Positions 37,026 to 49,539 of a stretch of DNA of 64,000 nucleotides are shown piece by piece (the stretch's first letter is position 1; the number at the start of each line of letters is the position of its first letter). Position numbers and translations under genes: made by a program. This stretch comes from Prosapia bicincta (Eukaryota; Arthropoda; Insecta; Hemiptera; Cercopidae): the NCBI GenBank assembly GCA_036971475.1, contig JBAIZL010000004.1, positions 63,725,753 through 63,789,752 of the forward strand. Reading direction: 5' to 3'. The notes under the pieces were generated by a model, which searched no databases, was not told the DNA's origin, and was given only the letters and a program-made list of their open reading frames with translations.

Positions 37026-38950
37026 AGTAAATTATTAAACACCCTTAATTAGTAACCGCTCGCTAACAACTTACCATGAATATTGTGAAAGGATGTAGTA
37101 ACATAAATAGTTAAGTACAATTTTTCTTCACTAAAACTAAGAAATATAAATCTTTAGTGATAAAATTATCAAGAAAACTGATTAAACAATAAAGACCACA
37201 TTAAAAATTAAAAAAAAAGTTTTAGAATGTTTTTATGTTTTCTGAAACTTTTGATGTTATTGCCCATGACTTTTCAAAAAATATTGATTCAACTAAGAAA
37301 AAGAAATTTACAATTATAAAAATACAGTTAGGCCTACTTCAATAGAGCCTCATAGTGAAGGTATAGATTCATATTCGGATATGCTTATTCATTGCGTGAA
37401 AGTAGGGATTAAACCTGGTAACCACTTTCAAGGCAACACCTTAGGAAAATCCGCTGTGAACATATCTTCATTTTTATAATATCTTTACTTTGCTCTACTC
37501 TCTGCTTATGGTTTATCAAGTTACAATTTTCCTACTAAGCTAGGAATTTACCAGTGTTTTAGTAAGCTTTTCCATAAGATAAATTTGCTATTTTGAACCC
37601 CAACAGGCTTGTAATTGTCGTGATTTTTTAAAATAAATCTTGAGTGTATTATTTTTAGATATGTGAAAGTGTTTTGGAAAATTATAATTGCCAGTACTCA
37701 TACAAGTACTATAGTGTTATCTACATAATTACTGTTTTTGTGTAAACCTACAGTATATTGGTCAATAGTTCTAACAAATAATAGTACTACTGATACCTTT
37801 AAGACTGATTTGTAGTGAAATATTAAAAATACTCATTCGGTCTACTAACATATATCCAAAATACGTACTAATTTTAAACCGATCATTTCAATATCTTCTA
37901 TGTTTGTATCATTCAGAACAAGACCCTTAATAAATAATATATTAATCACTTTAGAGGCTATTTGATTTTTAGTTGTATCTTCTTCAAATTAACCCTAGAT
38001 AATACACTACTCCTGTAACTGTTAAATGAATTGTTTTATTATCTTTGATTACTTAGAACAACCAGATTGAAATTGAAATGTTTTAAACATACAGTTTTGT
38101 AATATTACACTGTGTGGAACAGTATAACTAGCTAATGAAATTAATGCCATTGAAAATTGTAAAGTATTTATATTGGAATCCAGTGTCTCTAGTTTTTTAA
38201 TTGAAACTAATACTGGAAAAAACGTAAAAGAGGTAAACTTTAATTATATGGTGATGGAATTAAGAGACATTGAAAAAAATAACTAACCGGGTAAAGTGCT
38301 TTCCTGTTTATTAAGGAATATTTCCTGAAACGCAAAGAAAAGAATTAAATGTACCTTATGTAGGTTATGTAACGCATTTTATTACTTTTAGTAAATTAAT
38401 CTTATACTGAGGGGCTAAAAAACAACCCGGAGTTATCCACTTTTCAGAAGAATCATGACCCTTATCCATGTCGTTTTGAATTTACGCTGACGTAAACCTA
38501 GTTTAAGTGTAATAGATTTGTAACATAAATATTATGTTATAGTCTGCTATTACTAGCTGCTACAAAACACTATTAACAATGCTCTCGGGCTTACGATAAA
38601 ATATCTAGAGAAATCAGAAACACTATGTAGGTTTTTATTTACTTTTCCAGTCGTAATATTGTCAATTCCCTTCGGATGTTAATTTTAATTTGGTTGAGTC
38701 AAAAACATTCCCTATATAATAAGCACTTTCCCCATATACCTTATCGGGAACTAGTTTATTGTAAACTCAGTTTTTATTGAATTGTTTAAAATGGCTGTAT
38801 AAATATCATAAACCACGTCATTGTAATTTTTGTTACCAGTGACGCAATCTTAAAAGGTTTTTTGATTAGAAGTACACAAGAGACTTAAATTTGCAAAGTT
38901 TCCAACTACCGGTGATTTTTTAAGCGTTAAGGGTGTGTTCTCAACCTAAC
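37026..38950. other. No recognised feature
   Basis: AT-rich sequence; nothing supported. Confidence 0.5.
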
Positions 38951-38952
38951 TT

Positions 38953-38955
<3 letters not shown>

Positions 38956-39040
<85 letters not shown>

Positions 39041-39049
39041 TGTGAGTGT

Positions 39050-39087
<38 letters not shown>
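38956..39087. repeat. (GT)n microsatellite
   Basis: About 130 bases of GT with CGT, GAG and TTT interruptions. The Cys/Val and His/Thr frames are artefacts. Confidence 0.95.
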
Positions 39088-39090
<3 letters not shown>

Positions 39091-39586
39091 GAGTGTCGAA
39101 GGAGGGAGAATTTCTTTCAGTATTGTATGAAAATATTCAGTTTTATACAAGATTAATTCTAATGAGGTCTGTATAAGTCGTATAAAATTAAATGGTGTTT
39201 GATAATTTAGTTGACAAAGAACATACTAAATAAAGAAATATGTTTTAATAACCAATGACATAAGACATAAACGAGACATACATTTACGTAACGAATGAGT
39301 CTGATTTCCGACTTACTGGTTTTAACTGCACAAGAATTCAAAACTAAACAATCACATTGTATTATTCGTATAGTGTTTATAAAATATTACATTCCAAATG
39401 GAATTAAAAGTCATTTTATAAAATAACTTGGGATCAAGTCATATTTTCAAGTTTATATTATAGTGAAATTAACAATTGTACTTGTTTAAAAAGTATATGA
39501 TTAAACATTTTAAAAAGCCAATATTTAGCGACAGAGGTACCTATTAATAACAACATGCTGAATACTTCAAAGATATGTAAATATTT

Positions 39587-39589
<3 letters not shown>

Positions 39590-39645
<56 letters not shown>
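39590..39645. repeat. (TA)n microsatellite
   Basis: An uninterrupted TA run. Confidence 0.95.
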
Positions 39646-39649
<4 letters not shown>

Positions 39650-39894
39650 TGAATATTATAAATCAAAGTATAATAAAGGTACGTAGTATAATATAGGTAG
39701 TTGACATATGAGAAGATACGAAAGGCAAAACGTTTGTGATTATTTTAAATATCACATATCATTTCTGAAAATATTTATATATTAATTATCAAGTACCTAC
39801 TTGAATTTTTCGCGTATTGTCCCATATTGTTGACAGTCAATTGTGTCATAAAATATAAACATAAAAATGTAATATATTTGGTTACTATAACATT

Positions 39895-40080
39895 AACCAG
39901 AAACGTGAAAACGTGTTTTCTATTTAAAATTTTAGGTTCTAACTTAAATCAAAACATTTTGTTTCACTGCATCACTTTACAAAACATTAAAGTAGAGATA
40001 CACCTCTCTAAATTTAGCAAATCATTCGAGTAATTGGAGGCTGAGGCAACGGTCTTCTGATTGGTTAATTCGAGTTTAAG
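39895..40080 (+). repeat. Repeat E, copy 1
   Basis: It shares GAAAACGTGTTTTC, TTGTTTCACTG-ATCACTT and CAAATCATTC-AGTAATTGG with 41165-41345. The two flank D1, so E+D may form one larger unit of about 1.28 kb. Confidence 0.65.
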
Positions 40081-40139
40081 AATATATAATTATATTTGTA
40101 TAGGTTGAGAAGTACAACGAACATTATAAATAAGGAATA

Positions 40140-41130
40140 TATGTTTGGGTTCATTATAAATGCGAGATTGTTGAAAATTACCTAATTATATTTATACATC
40201 TCGTACTTATTCTTCGGACTTATCTATTAAGCCTTATTGACTTAAATAAAATAAACAATAAATAAAAACGAACTAAAATTGTGTATAGCACTAATTTATT
40301 GCCCCTGGTATTACATAACAAAAACATCTTAGTTATCGATGTAATGTTCACCGAGAACTAGACATAATTATCAATATTGATACATTTTTAAATAATCAAA
40401 TAATCTTCATTAAGTAGTAACCAATGGAAAAGCTGTAACTGCAAGACAAGAATTATTGCCTTACATCTTAAATATTTATTCATTATAAATCAAAACAGAA
40501 TTTAATATAGCCAATCCTAACAAAAATTTATTAGGTAAAACTTACTATATAGAATAAAATTTATACTTGTTCAAAGTCGTAACGATCGAAAAATGAAACT
40601 TTTTTTAACCCTAAATTTTTATATTTTAGCATGGTAAGAAATGTCTCAAAAAATGTATTATAAATTCTGATAAGTTAGTTATCAATCATTATAAATATAA
40701 AAGTCAAAACTACTTCAAAGTCATATCGAACTTTAAAAAAAAGTTCTTTGTAGGTTTTGATATTTTACAGTTTGATAAACTGGTACGAAGAAAGATATAA
40801 ATAAAGTGTTTCTGAAAAAACCCCTATTAATAGTGTCCAGTAATTATGATAAATAATAATATTGTGAGCACTATGCGTTTTCAACTTACAACGTTATTTA
40901 AACGTATTAAATTTTAACTATAAAAAGTGCGATGTGAAATACCGATGGACAAATAATTATCTATGATAGGAATATTATGATAGATATATTTTAAAATCTC
41001 ATAATTTCAAGTCTACCAAGATTCCTGTGAACAAATAGAATACTTTTTAAAGCATAAAGCAAAACAGTAAGCATCTTAGTCTTTAATATATTAAACTTTA
41101 CAGTTTCATATTACACTCATTTACTTTAAA
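40140..41130 (+). repeat. Repeat D, copy 1 (uninterrupted)
   Basis: It matches 42770-42825 followed directly by 44812-45775. It contains the almost invariant block AAGCTGTAACTGCAAGACAA, followed by GAATTATTGCCTTACATCTTAAA, and later GTTCAAAGTCGTAACGATCG. Its intact middle shows the empty-site state of the LTR insertion in copy 2. Confidence 0.8.
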
Positions 41131-41164
41131 TCGATACCTGGATATTTATTTAGTATGTGTTAGA

Positions 41165-41345
41165 GTATAAGGAAAATATGAAAACGTGTTTTCCAATTAA
41201 GAGTTTAAATTTTACATTAAAAAAAACACATTGTTTCACTGTATCACTTAACTAGAAAAACATTCAGGTAGAGATAGTCTCTCAAAAGTGAACAAATCAT
41301 TCAAGTAATTGGTGGGTAATACAATGCCCTGCTGGTTTTATAAAG
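41165..41345 (+). repeat. Repeat E, copy 2
   Basis: Partner of E copy 1. It lies immediately before the 82-bp tandem array. Confidence 0.65.
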
Positions 41346-41387
41346 TTTAGCTCGTATATTCCTAGGATATATAGGAAAGGAGACTTC

Positions 41388-41735
41388 TTTACAAAAAATG
41401 AGCTATCTTAAAAAGAGAAGAGTTACGTAAGTTATTGAAGGAGCTAACCTAAATAGCATAGTTCGCGTAAGATAACAAAGGAGCTATTTTAATATGTTAA
41501 AGTTGTAGCTAGGTAATGCAAAATATATCCTACGAAAGTACAGCTGCCATTAGATAACAAATAGCTATTTTAATATAGTAAATTTGTAGCTAGACAACAA
41601 AACATCTATCCTAAAAAAAAATACAGCTGTCATTAGATAACAAATGAGCTACTTAAAAATGACAAATTTGTAGCTAGACAGCATAAAATCTTTCCTACGA
41701 TATTACAGTTGTCACCAGACATTAAAGAAGCTATT
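41388..41735 (+). repeat. Degenerate tandem repeat, period about 82 bp
   Basis: About four units. GATAACAAA recurs at 41471, 41553 and 41635, and GTAGCTAG recurs at 41505, 41586 and 41670. Each unit also carries TACAGYTG and GAGCTA-TT words. Confidence 0.7.
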
Positions 41736-42769
41736 ATTTTTAATTAAAAAATAACCGTTTATTTGAAGTGTCCTCATATAGTAGGAAACAAAGATAATCA
41801 TTGACTAAAAATAGGAAAAATAATGGGTAGCACATTGTTTTGTCTACTTATAGGTAATACATACATAACATATAAAACCGACTGCAAACAAATATATACA
41901 TTTAAAATGAATCTTTGTGAATAGATGAGTATTCTCGAGGCTGAGGATTTACATGCACTGAATTAAGATGTAAACAAAGTGTTGAATTGTTTGTTAAACT
42001 GACATTTTAAAGTATTTATTATTTATACAAGTAATTTCGGATTACATTTGATGTTTGTAATACTTATCGTATTTTCACAAACACGATAACATTTCATCAA
42101 CTCTATCATAATATTTATTTAAAGCCAAACACACCTTTATATTTAGATCTCGGCCCTGTTTAGCTTTACTCCAAGGTATATTTACAAATATTTGAGCCTA
42201 AAGAACCCAAACGGATGATCAAAAAAGAATGGTTAGGTTTATGCAGAACATAATGGAGTATTTACTAATAGAATTTATATTGGCCCATTACGTAGGGTAG
42301 GGGAACATTAGTTTGGTGTAACGTCGATCTGCATTAAGTTTTCTATAAAGTCAATGTTAAAGAAAAAATATTTAAACAACATATATACATTTAGGTTTTT
42401 TTTCAGATTTTAGTAAATTTCTACCTTCAATTGTTAATTTATGTATTATCTTCGATTTCGGTTTGTGTTAACGTAGATCAAATCGTATCGCAAGCAATCT
42501 TTCAACTTCCTGTACCTGTTTCTGAAAGGACGATTTCCAAACTCTGCAACAATCTCCACTCTATTTAGATAACACGGAGTTTACTCATTAGAGTACACCT
42601 CAAAACAGTCATTACAATTATCAGAATTATTTTAAAATTACCATGTTCAAATTAAAACAAATAATTTCTTTTATATATTAGACAATTAGTTTAAAATATA
42701 TAAATTTGCGAAACATTGTTATTGATTCGTTTAAAAACATATTAGTAAAATTATTTTGATATAAATTGA
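41736..42769. other. No recognised feature
   Basis: AT-rich sequence; no repeat partner seen. Confidence 0.45.
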
Positions 42770-42825
42770 TTCTGATTATTATAAATGCAAGAATGTGAAA
42801 TATTCTTAATTGTATTTATACATAC

Positions 42826-44811
42826 TGCAACGTCCCACCCTACTTCTACTTTACTTTTGTTTGTTTTATTGATATCTCTTCTCGCAGAATACCAAAATTT
42901 GTTGTTTAAAAAACTTATTTATAAACAAACCAAACATCTGCCAATCACCCCGCTTGTTAAACCGTGCTAAACTCCCTGAGTTACGTGTATATTTCCCGCT
43001 CATAGGGTCAGGCCCAAAACAAGCCTGTTCCCACTGACTACTATTGAAAATAAGTATAAACTCTCCAAAATTGGTTTATCAATTATGTATGGTCTAGATA
43101 TAGTCACACATGTCATTTCAATAGTCAGCTGGAAAGAAACACATTTAAAATAATACACAAAATATTCACAGAGTCTTACCACCTGATGATGATCTGCAGA
43201 GACAGCAAGGGAACGTGCAAAATATGATCGTGTTTAAATTACCTACTTTAAAAGGCTCCTGTGTCCTTTTAAACACAATCTGCCAGTAGATAAATCTCTG
43301 GACTTTTATACAAAAAAAAACAACTAATCTTTAGGCTAGCTCATGAAGTTAGTTGAGAGAAACTCTTTAAAAACATTAGGCTTTAACTATTATCATTTAA
43401 TGAAATTTAATTAAACTTGTTTACTGATTTAATAATCATTTTCATATTAGTTGGAAAAAGCTAAACAGTTTTTATTGATTATTCGACACAGGATGAAATG
43501 CAAATACTGTTGATTTTTATAACATATTTAATTCTATTTATTTAAATAAAAAAGAAAATTTATCCTTTCAAATACAACACAATTATATTAACAAAACAAT
43601 TCACGAAATAACTTGTTGTTTTTCATCCTCTAAAATCTTATAATTTCCATTTATATCAATTACATTAACATAAACATAAAATTATTTTCCAAATTACACA
43701 TAGTAAAAATTTATCTTCTATATTGAATTGGTACATTCGTATTTATGACACTTAATTTTTAAATTTATAATATCCAAAAAATGCTTATTTCCTTGAAAAT
43801 AAATGGCTCATGGCCAAAAACCCTTTGTAAGTTTAGTATTTATCATTTGAAATATTCTGATCACATAAATTCATTTTATTAAGCATAACATTTATTAAAA
43901 TTTTATAAAGAGTGAAGTCATTGTTTAAGCTTGAATATTTGTTTGAATTTAATAAAATTAACTGACCAAATTTGACGTAATTAGTATCGAATAGAGAAAA
44001 TGACTTACCAAAGATGTTCCTGCCGGTCCTAGAGTCCCTCGTCTGGATTCCCTGGTCCTTGGACATCGGAAGTCGCCATCCCTGGTTCGTCGGTGGTGAT
44101 TTGTCTCCATACCCGCGTCCTGGAGGCTGAGTCTGGAGCCTTCATTCCTTGGTAGTCCTAGACGTCGGAAGCGTTGAGGTTTGGTCCATCTGGCCTGATG
44201 GCGGTCCTATCCGCGATCCAGCATAGCGTTCCGTGGCACCTCGTATTAAAATTTTATTTCAGACTGTCTCTAAAGTCCTAGAGACCTAGTATATATAGCG
44301 GTGAATTTAACCTACCTCACCCCGCCTGCAATACTTGCTATCTTTGGATTTATTCCTTGTACAGGCAAGTCGGGCAACGAATCTGTTTTAGCTTGCAGAG
44401 TTTGATTATCATTTGTGGAACATTGAAAACTGTCTATTTTATGAAAACTGCTGTAGCTTTTTTGTTTTTTAAGTTTTTCAAATTTTGTTTTCACTAATGT
44501 TTATTCTGGCTTATTCTGGTTCTTCTAAAATGTCGATGAAAGATCTACGTGGTTTGGTTCTTAAGATAGCTTTTTTAGGCACTTATAAAAATTTTCGCCT
44601 CACTCCCGACAGTCAAATTTAGCTAGTTATTACAAATTTATTCTTTAATACTGTTTAATTTAGCTTAATCATTCTATTTATGGTTTTATTTAAATTCTCA
44701 CTCTTTATTATTTGTATAACTCCAAACTTGATTAATTTAAAAATCAACCTTATTCCTTAAAACCAGGAAATTATTTATGTCCTATTTGCCACGGTATATT
44801 AGACCGTTGCA
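42826..44811 (-). mobile_element. Solo LTR, 1986 bp
   Basis: The ends are TGCAACG and CGTTGCA (TG...CA with 7-bp inverted ends), flanked by ATAC on both sides (42822-42825 and 44812-44815). A 4-bp duplication and these ends fit an LTR retrotransposon insertion. D copy 1 gives the empty site. Read on the minus strand, the order is an AT-rich 5' part, a GC-box-like stretch, TATATATA (44297-44290), AATAAA (44258-44253), a GC-rich leader and a splice-donor match. No gag-pol coding and no second LTR is seen, so it is taken as a solo LTR. It is unusually long, and a non-autonomous element is the alternative. Confidence 0.7.
44003..44330 (-). promoter_or_regulatory. LTR promoter, GC-rich leader and splice donor
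   Basis: On the minus strand a GCGGGGTGAGG box lies near 44325-44313, TATATATA at 44297-44290 and a predicted start near 44265. A GC-rich leader of about 250 bases follows and ends at G|GTAAGT (donor 44008-44003). The leader has repeated TAGGACY and CCAGG words. The longest ATG frames are 38 codons or fewer before the donor, so it looks like an untranslated exon. Composition contrasts sharply with the AT-rich flanks. Confidence 0.5.
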
Positions 44812-45775
44812 ATACCTTACTTATTACTTAGACTTATCCATTAACCGCTATTTACCTAATTCAAATAAACAATAACTAAACACGAACTAAAAAATGTTTT
44901 ACAAAACGAATTTATTGGTCCTGGTATTACATAACAAAACCATTCTAGTTATCATTTAATTGTTTACACCTAAAATGAGAAATAATTATCAATACTTCAA
45001 ACATTTTTCTATTCAAATAAACGCCATTAAATAGTAACTAATGAAAAAGCTGTAACTGCAAGACAAGAATTATTGCCTTACATCTTAAACATTTATTCAT
45101 TATAATTCAAAATACAAATTTCTAATAGCAAATCCTAAAAAAATTAATTAGGTAATACTTATTATATAGAATAAAAAGGTTACTTGTTCAAAGTCGTAAC
45201 GATCGTAAATGAAACGTATTTTTAAGGAATACAATTTTGATATTTTATTATTCGGAAGGTGATAAGAGAAAGTCCTAAAAATGTGTTATAGATGCTGATC
45301 AATATATATTTTTTTAAAAATCAATATACAGAATAAAGACAACACTACGTTAAGTCACTTCGAAAGGAAAGGAAATATTTTCCTTGTAGGTTTTCGTATT
45401 TTACAATTTATCAGCTTGTGTGAAGACAGTCATGATAAAAATGTCTTCAAATTATTACCTTATAATAGTTTCCAGTAATATTATTAGATAATAATATTGA
45501 AAGTAATCTCCGGTTTCAATTTTCAACGTTGTTTTATATTTTTATTTCAAACCTTCAAATGAATTAAATTTTCCAAAAAATTTATAATTATGGACACATA
45601 ATATTCTATGATAGGAATGTTGTGAATAATTTATTTCAAAATCTCAAAATTTCTATTCCACCGAGATTGTTGTAAACAAATAGAGTACTTTTTAAAGCAT
45701 ATTGCAAAACAGTAAACATTTTAGATTCATTGGCTTGAAAATAAACAGTTGCACATTACACTCATTTAGTAAATT

Positions 45776-46800
45776 TATTGCTTGTAGTTTCAATGAATAA
45801 CTGAGTAGTCTGGTAAAAAAAACTGGTCTACAACAAAGACCTAAATGTTCTGAGAGCACAAAAAACTGTATAAATTTACCACAATTATAATTTTAACCTT
45901 AGTACTCTGATGTTTTTTAAAGTGCAATAGAGAAATTGTAATTTATTATAATCGTAATACATTGCCGTACATCAGCTGTTCCGTGAATCTAAGTGGTTTG
46001 TGTAGCCACCCTTCCCTCTAATTTTGCAAGACAAATTACATCTTGTTGCAACTAACTGACATTATGCAAATTTAAATTGTATTTTTAATGCTTCTTGTTT
46101 AGTCACCATGAATTTCTGTTCCGTGTGCTCATTCGTGACTTCGTTATAATGGAATAAAGAAGAGGAAATCCTACGTTTAAATAAATATAAGGTCATAGTG
46201 TGGTTGCTAGACGAGTTATTTTTTTATTAACATCTACTTGAAGTGAACATATAATAATTATTGTAGTACTTAAAGATATTATATAATACCTGGAAAACAT
46301 TAATGCTGTTAAAAATCCTCTACTTTCTTCCTTATTTATTACTACCCCGCGTAAAAGCCATTCTACTTCGTACAAATTTTCAATAATCATACAAACCTAC
46401 TGATTTAAATTTAAATGATAAACTAAGTAAATAAGTAAATTCAATAAGCGAACATATTTTATTTATAATAAAACTAATAGTAAATGATACTAAGGTTTTC
46501 ATAGGTAGGAGCATTGTTTAACAGTAGGCTATATGATTGTTATTTATATTTCATACAAATTTATACACACCCTAACGCTTACATGAAACTAAACCAAGAC
46601 TCACTAAATGTATTTAATTCTCTAATTATTCGGTGATAAGTCAAATCATTTATTGTATGTACAATATTAGTATTGTGTAAATATTAGTGGCAAGCTATTA
46701 TGTAAAACTTACATCACGTTATGTATAAAATAGATACAATCATATTTTAACAAACATTAATTTAAAAACAAATAAAAACATACATAAAACTCACATATTA
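45776..46800. other. No recognised feature
   Basis: AT-rich sequence; only short random frames. Confidence 0.5.
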
Positions 46801-46811
46801 TTCATATATTT

Positions 46812-46854
46812 ACTCATACGCGTTTCAATGACCAAGTCATCATCATCAGTGAGT
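46812..46854 (-). ncRNA. Hammerhead ribozyme candidate
   Basis: Read on the minus strand, a stem I strand ACTCA (46854-46850) is followed by CTGATGA (46849-46843). Stem II is ATGAC/GTCAT with a TTG loop. Then come GAAA (46826-46823), a palindromic ACGCGT as stem III, the cleavage triplet GTA and the stem I partner TGAGT (46816-46812). All three stems and both core boxes are in the right order for a type I hammerhead. Stem II is offset from the core by TG on one side and T on the other, which weakens it. A tiny palindromic stem III is a known trait of PLE hammerheads thought to act as dimers. Confidence 0.6.
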
Positions 46855-47088
46855 GTTACTACTACAAACTCTAACTTACAACAAACATATAATTGTTACT
46901 TACTAATTACCATTTTAAAATTACAACACTGATTTCTACCAAATTTAAAAGTACTGAATCTATAAAAGCAATTCATTTTAAATACTCTCCAACAACTGAT
47001 ATATCCAAATCTATTTCTGTATTATTGAAACGAAAAACTTTGTCAGTTTACCCTAAATCAAGGAGCTTCAAAGAATTGAGAATCCAAT
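46855..47088. other. AT-rich; carries a 27-base match to the PLE tail
   Basis: 46905-46931 is the exact reverse complement of 32312-32338 in tail A1. No PLE coding is seen here. Confidence 0.5.
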
Positions 47089-47263
47089 CTAGGAAATTAA
47101 TTTAAACACTTTTCTATAACAAAAATAGTTTTCATCCGGTTTTCCTGATCCCAGAAGATGTACTATGGAGGCTCCGTACTTCACCGCAACAAAAATGTAT
47201 GTTTCAACGGACTTCCACTCTGCACCAACTTGTCTGCGCCTCCAAGTATTTTTGATGTTGCTT
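47089..47263 (-). CDS. Candidate terminal exon, unrecognised product
   Basis: On the minus strand a good acceptor (ATATATTTTTCACCTTTCAG) precedes 47263. The frame runs 57 codons from SNIKNTWRRRQVGAEW through VAVKYGASIVHLLGSGKPD to a TAG at 47091-47089. Composition is mixed and the G+C is higher than its surroundings, unlike the chance frames nearby. There is no AATAAA shortly after the stop and no domain I recognise. It could be a host exon or part of a mobile element. Confidence 0.3.
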
Positions 47264-47331
47264 CTGAAAGGTGAAAAATATATTATTGAAACATTACTAT
47301 GTTTCATTCTCAATAAAATCAATGGATTCAA

Positions 47332-49400
47332 ATTAAATTGAAGGAAATACTAAGGAATTCTAAGAACTGTTGTGTCACCCAGAGACATGTACCTGGAAAA
47401 ATATTGAATAGATATCATACATTAGAAAATATTGTATGTGCTTTATTGTGAATATTGATTCCCTCATAATGCTGAGTAACATTTACTTTAAATTAAGGTC
47501 AGGTCTTTGTATCCTGGCATGACACCACTCACTTGTAAGTAATAAGTCAGAACATAAACCTCCTTCTTACGCAATGATTTTGCTGAATTATCGTAACAGG
47601 GTATATGTGAATTTCGAACCTGAATTTTAACCTCAATCTTAAATATTTTTACAAAACAAAACACCTTCCTTACCCCGACTTTTTATTAACCTTGTTTTGA
47701 AATTTTTCTGGACAACATTGATTTTTCAATACGTTTACTAAGTAACAACAATACATAGGATCACCGATAAGGTTTTTTGTACGATACGAGGAAATGCTTT
47801 AGACTAATCAAACTCGCCCCTATCGCTTTGCCTGACCGAAGACAAGTATAGACTGGATGTAGCCATATATTACGTTGAAGTTTGCACATTATCGCTATCA
47901 AACATTGTGATTGGATTCTATTTAAACTGTGAATGAGTATTTGTATTAGATTATGGATTAGCATTGATATCAGTGAATATGAAATTATAATCACTAGTTA
48001 TTTTCAATAAGCTTTCCTAAATAACCTATAATTTTTCAATTCGTTTCTTCTAAATGCAAAATTCTCTTTGAAAACAAAAACATTTACAGCTAAGTATAAG
48101 ACTTGCAGCAGTTTCATGCTCCCACAATAAAATACTTAATACCATTCGGCAAATTTAGTTCTAAATGTTTTTCTGTATTATTTCTATTTTTTATGGTTAT
48201 AATAATTTAGATCCCCAAAATTATATTTGAAGAATTAGGCTTCATACAATGTTAACTATTACTGACATTATTTTGGTTTAACGACCACAATTTGAATGAC
48301 GTTTATTTGCAATTTCAGTCAAAGTCAGGAATGGAAGAGGGACTTTAGGAAGCATGAGCAATTCCTATTTCTAGATATTGAGATATAAAGGGGAGTGTTA
48401 ATACTATGGAAAGGGTGGAGAGATTTATAGAGCGAATATATAATATTTACCTGATCTATCCTTATGTCGATTCATACCTTAGGAGTGGGTGGTGATGGTA
48501 TCATTATCATAATCGTTTTCAGGCATTTAAAATGTTTTGTTATTATTTCAGCTGAGGCACATTTCACCTGATACGATCTTCTGCAACTTAATTCCTAAAA
48601 TTAAAAAGATATAAAAGATTTTAAAAAAATATGTAAGAAGAGTAAGGGTAACCTTTTTAAAATAAGACACATACAAAGCCACTACTTATAACACTGGTAA
48701 AAATTTATTACTATTAATCTGTAAAAAAGCTTAGAGAATATAATGTGTCACTAAAAGTAGTAATTTGAATAGCCACCGTACTTATCATTCAAAGTAATTC
48801 AAAGGTTATGTCTACACACAGAACAATTCCTTGTTGCTGACTATTACAACAAGTGTGCTATCGGCGTTAACGTTTAGTTTAGAACATATGCACTAGACTA
48901 AGTTTCATACAAAATTCATTTGTAATTAAAACGTTTTTGCGGTGTAATTCGTACATAGATGTTTGATCAAAGGCAGACAATGCGGATATATTCGTGAGTT
49001 AGAAGAGAGTAGGGAAAATGCTTATTCATCAAGGCACTCATACATTAAGCTCACTCAGTCGTGTTACTTGTGCGTTTCTCAAGCGTAGACTGCTTATCGT
49101 GATTACATATTTAGACTCTAAATTCCACGAACGACAATCATGCTACCCTTGCCCACAGCAGACGTATTGTCGATGAATATTATGCATTTCAGTATTTTAA
49201 TTAATATTATTTATTCACGCCTATTAAGTAATAATATTAATGGATTATAGGCAAACATATATGTTTTCGTTTTGCATGCCCGTTCACGTTTATGATATAC
49301 TACTCACGTTCAATATTGTATCTACTAAATATAATTCAGTATACTATTACAATTGGGCTACTATTCATATAAATTATCACTCTGACAGAGATTTTAAAAT
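47332..49400. other. No recognised feature
   Basis: AT-rich sequence; nothing supported on either strand. Confidence 0.5.
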
Positions 49401-49420
49401 TGTGTGTGTGTGTGTGTGTG
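49401..49420. repeat. (TG)10 microsatellite
   Basis: A short TG run. Confidence 0.9.
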
Positions 49421-49513
49421 AGAAAGATAAGGAGGGGAATGTGTCATAGTTTTCACTAAAATCATTTGTAAATATGTCACACTTCCCTATAAATTACCTT
49501 TTAAGTGTGTTGA

Positions 49514-49539
49514 GGACAGTCGTTTCGGGAAATCTGTCC
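49514..49539 (-). ncRNA. PLE family B 3' hairpin, hammerhead remnant
   Basis: GGACAG and CTGTCC form a perfect 6-bp stem. On the minus strand its loop contains CCCGAAACGA, and the 3' arm gives CTGTC. CGAAAC plus a GTC-type site right behind a PLE 3' end suggests a collapsed hammerhead that has lost the CTGATGA box and most of stem II. Confidence 0.4.

Larger units (their letters stand above)
42770..45775 (+). repeat. Repeat D, copy 2 (split by an LTR insertion)
   Basis: The left part is 42770-42825 and the right part is 44812-45775. Removing 42826-44811 plus one ATAC restores collinearity with D copy 1 around 40195-40210. Confidence 0.75.

Noticed and set aside
38933..39150. Cys/Val and His/Thr frames
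   Set aside because: Translations of the (GT)n tract.
43000..43182. 60-codon minus-strand frame in the solo LTR
   Set aside because: No domain, and the homologous part of the 8.6-9.3 kb LTR is missing. Not supported as coding.
46812..46854. C/D box snoRNA (TGATGA as C box)
   Set aside because: No proper D box and closing stem at snoRNA spacing. The hammerhead arrangement explains the bases better.
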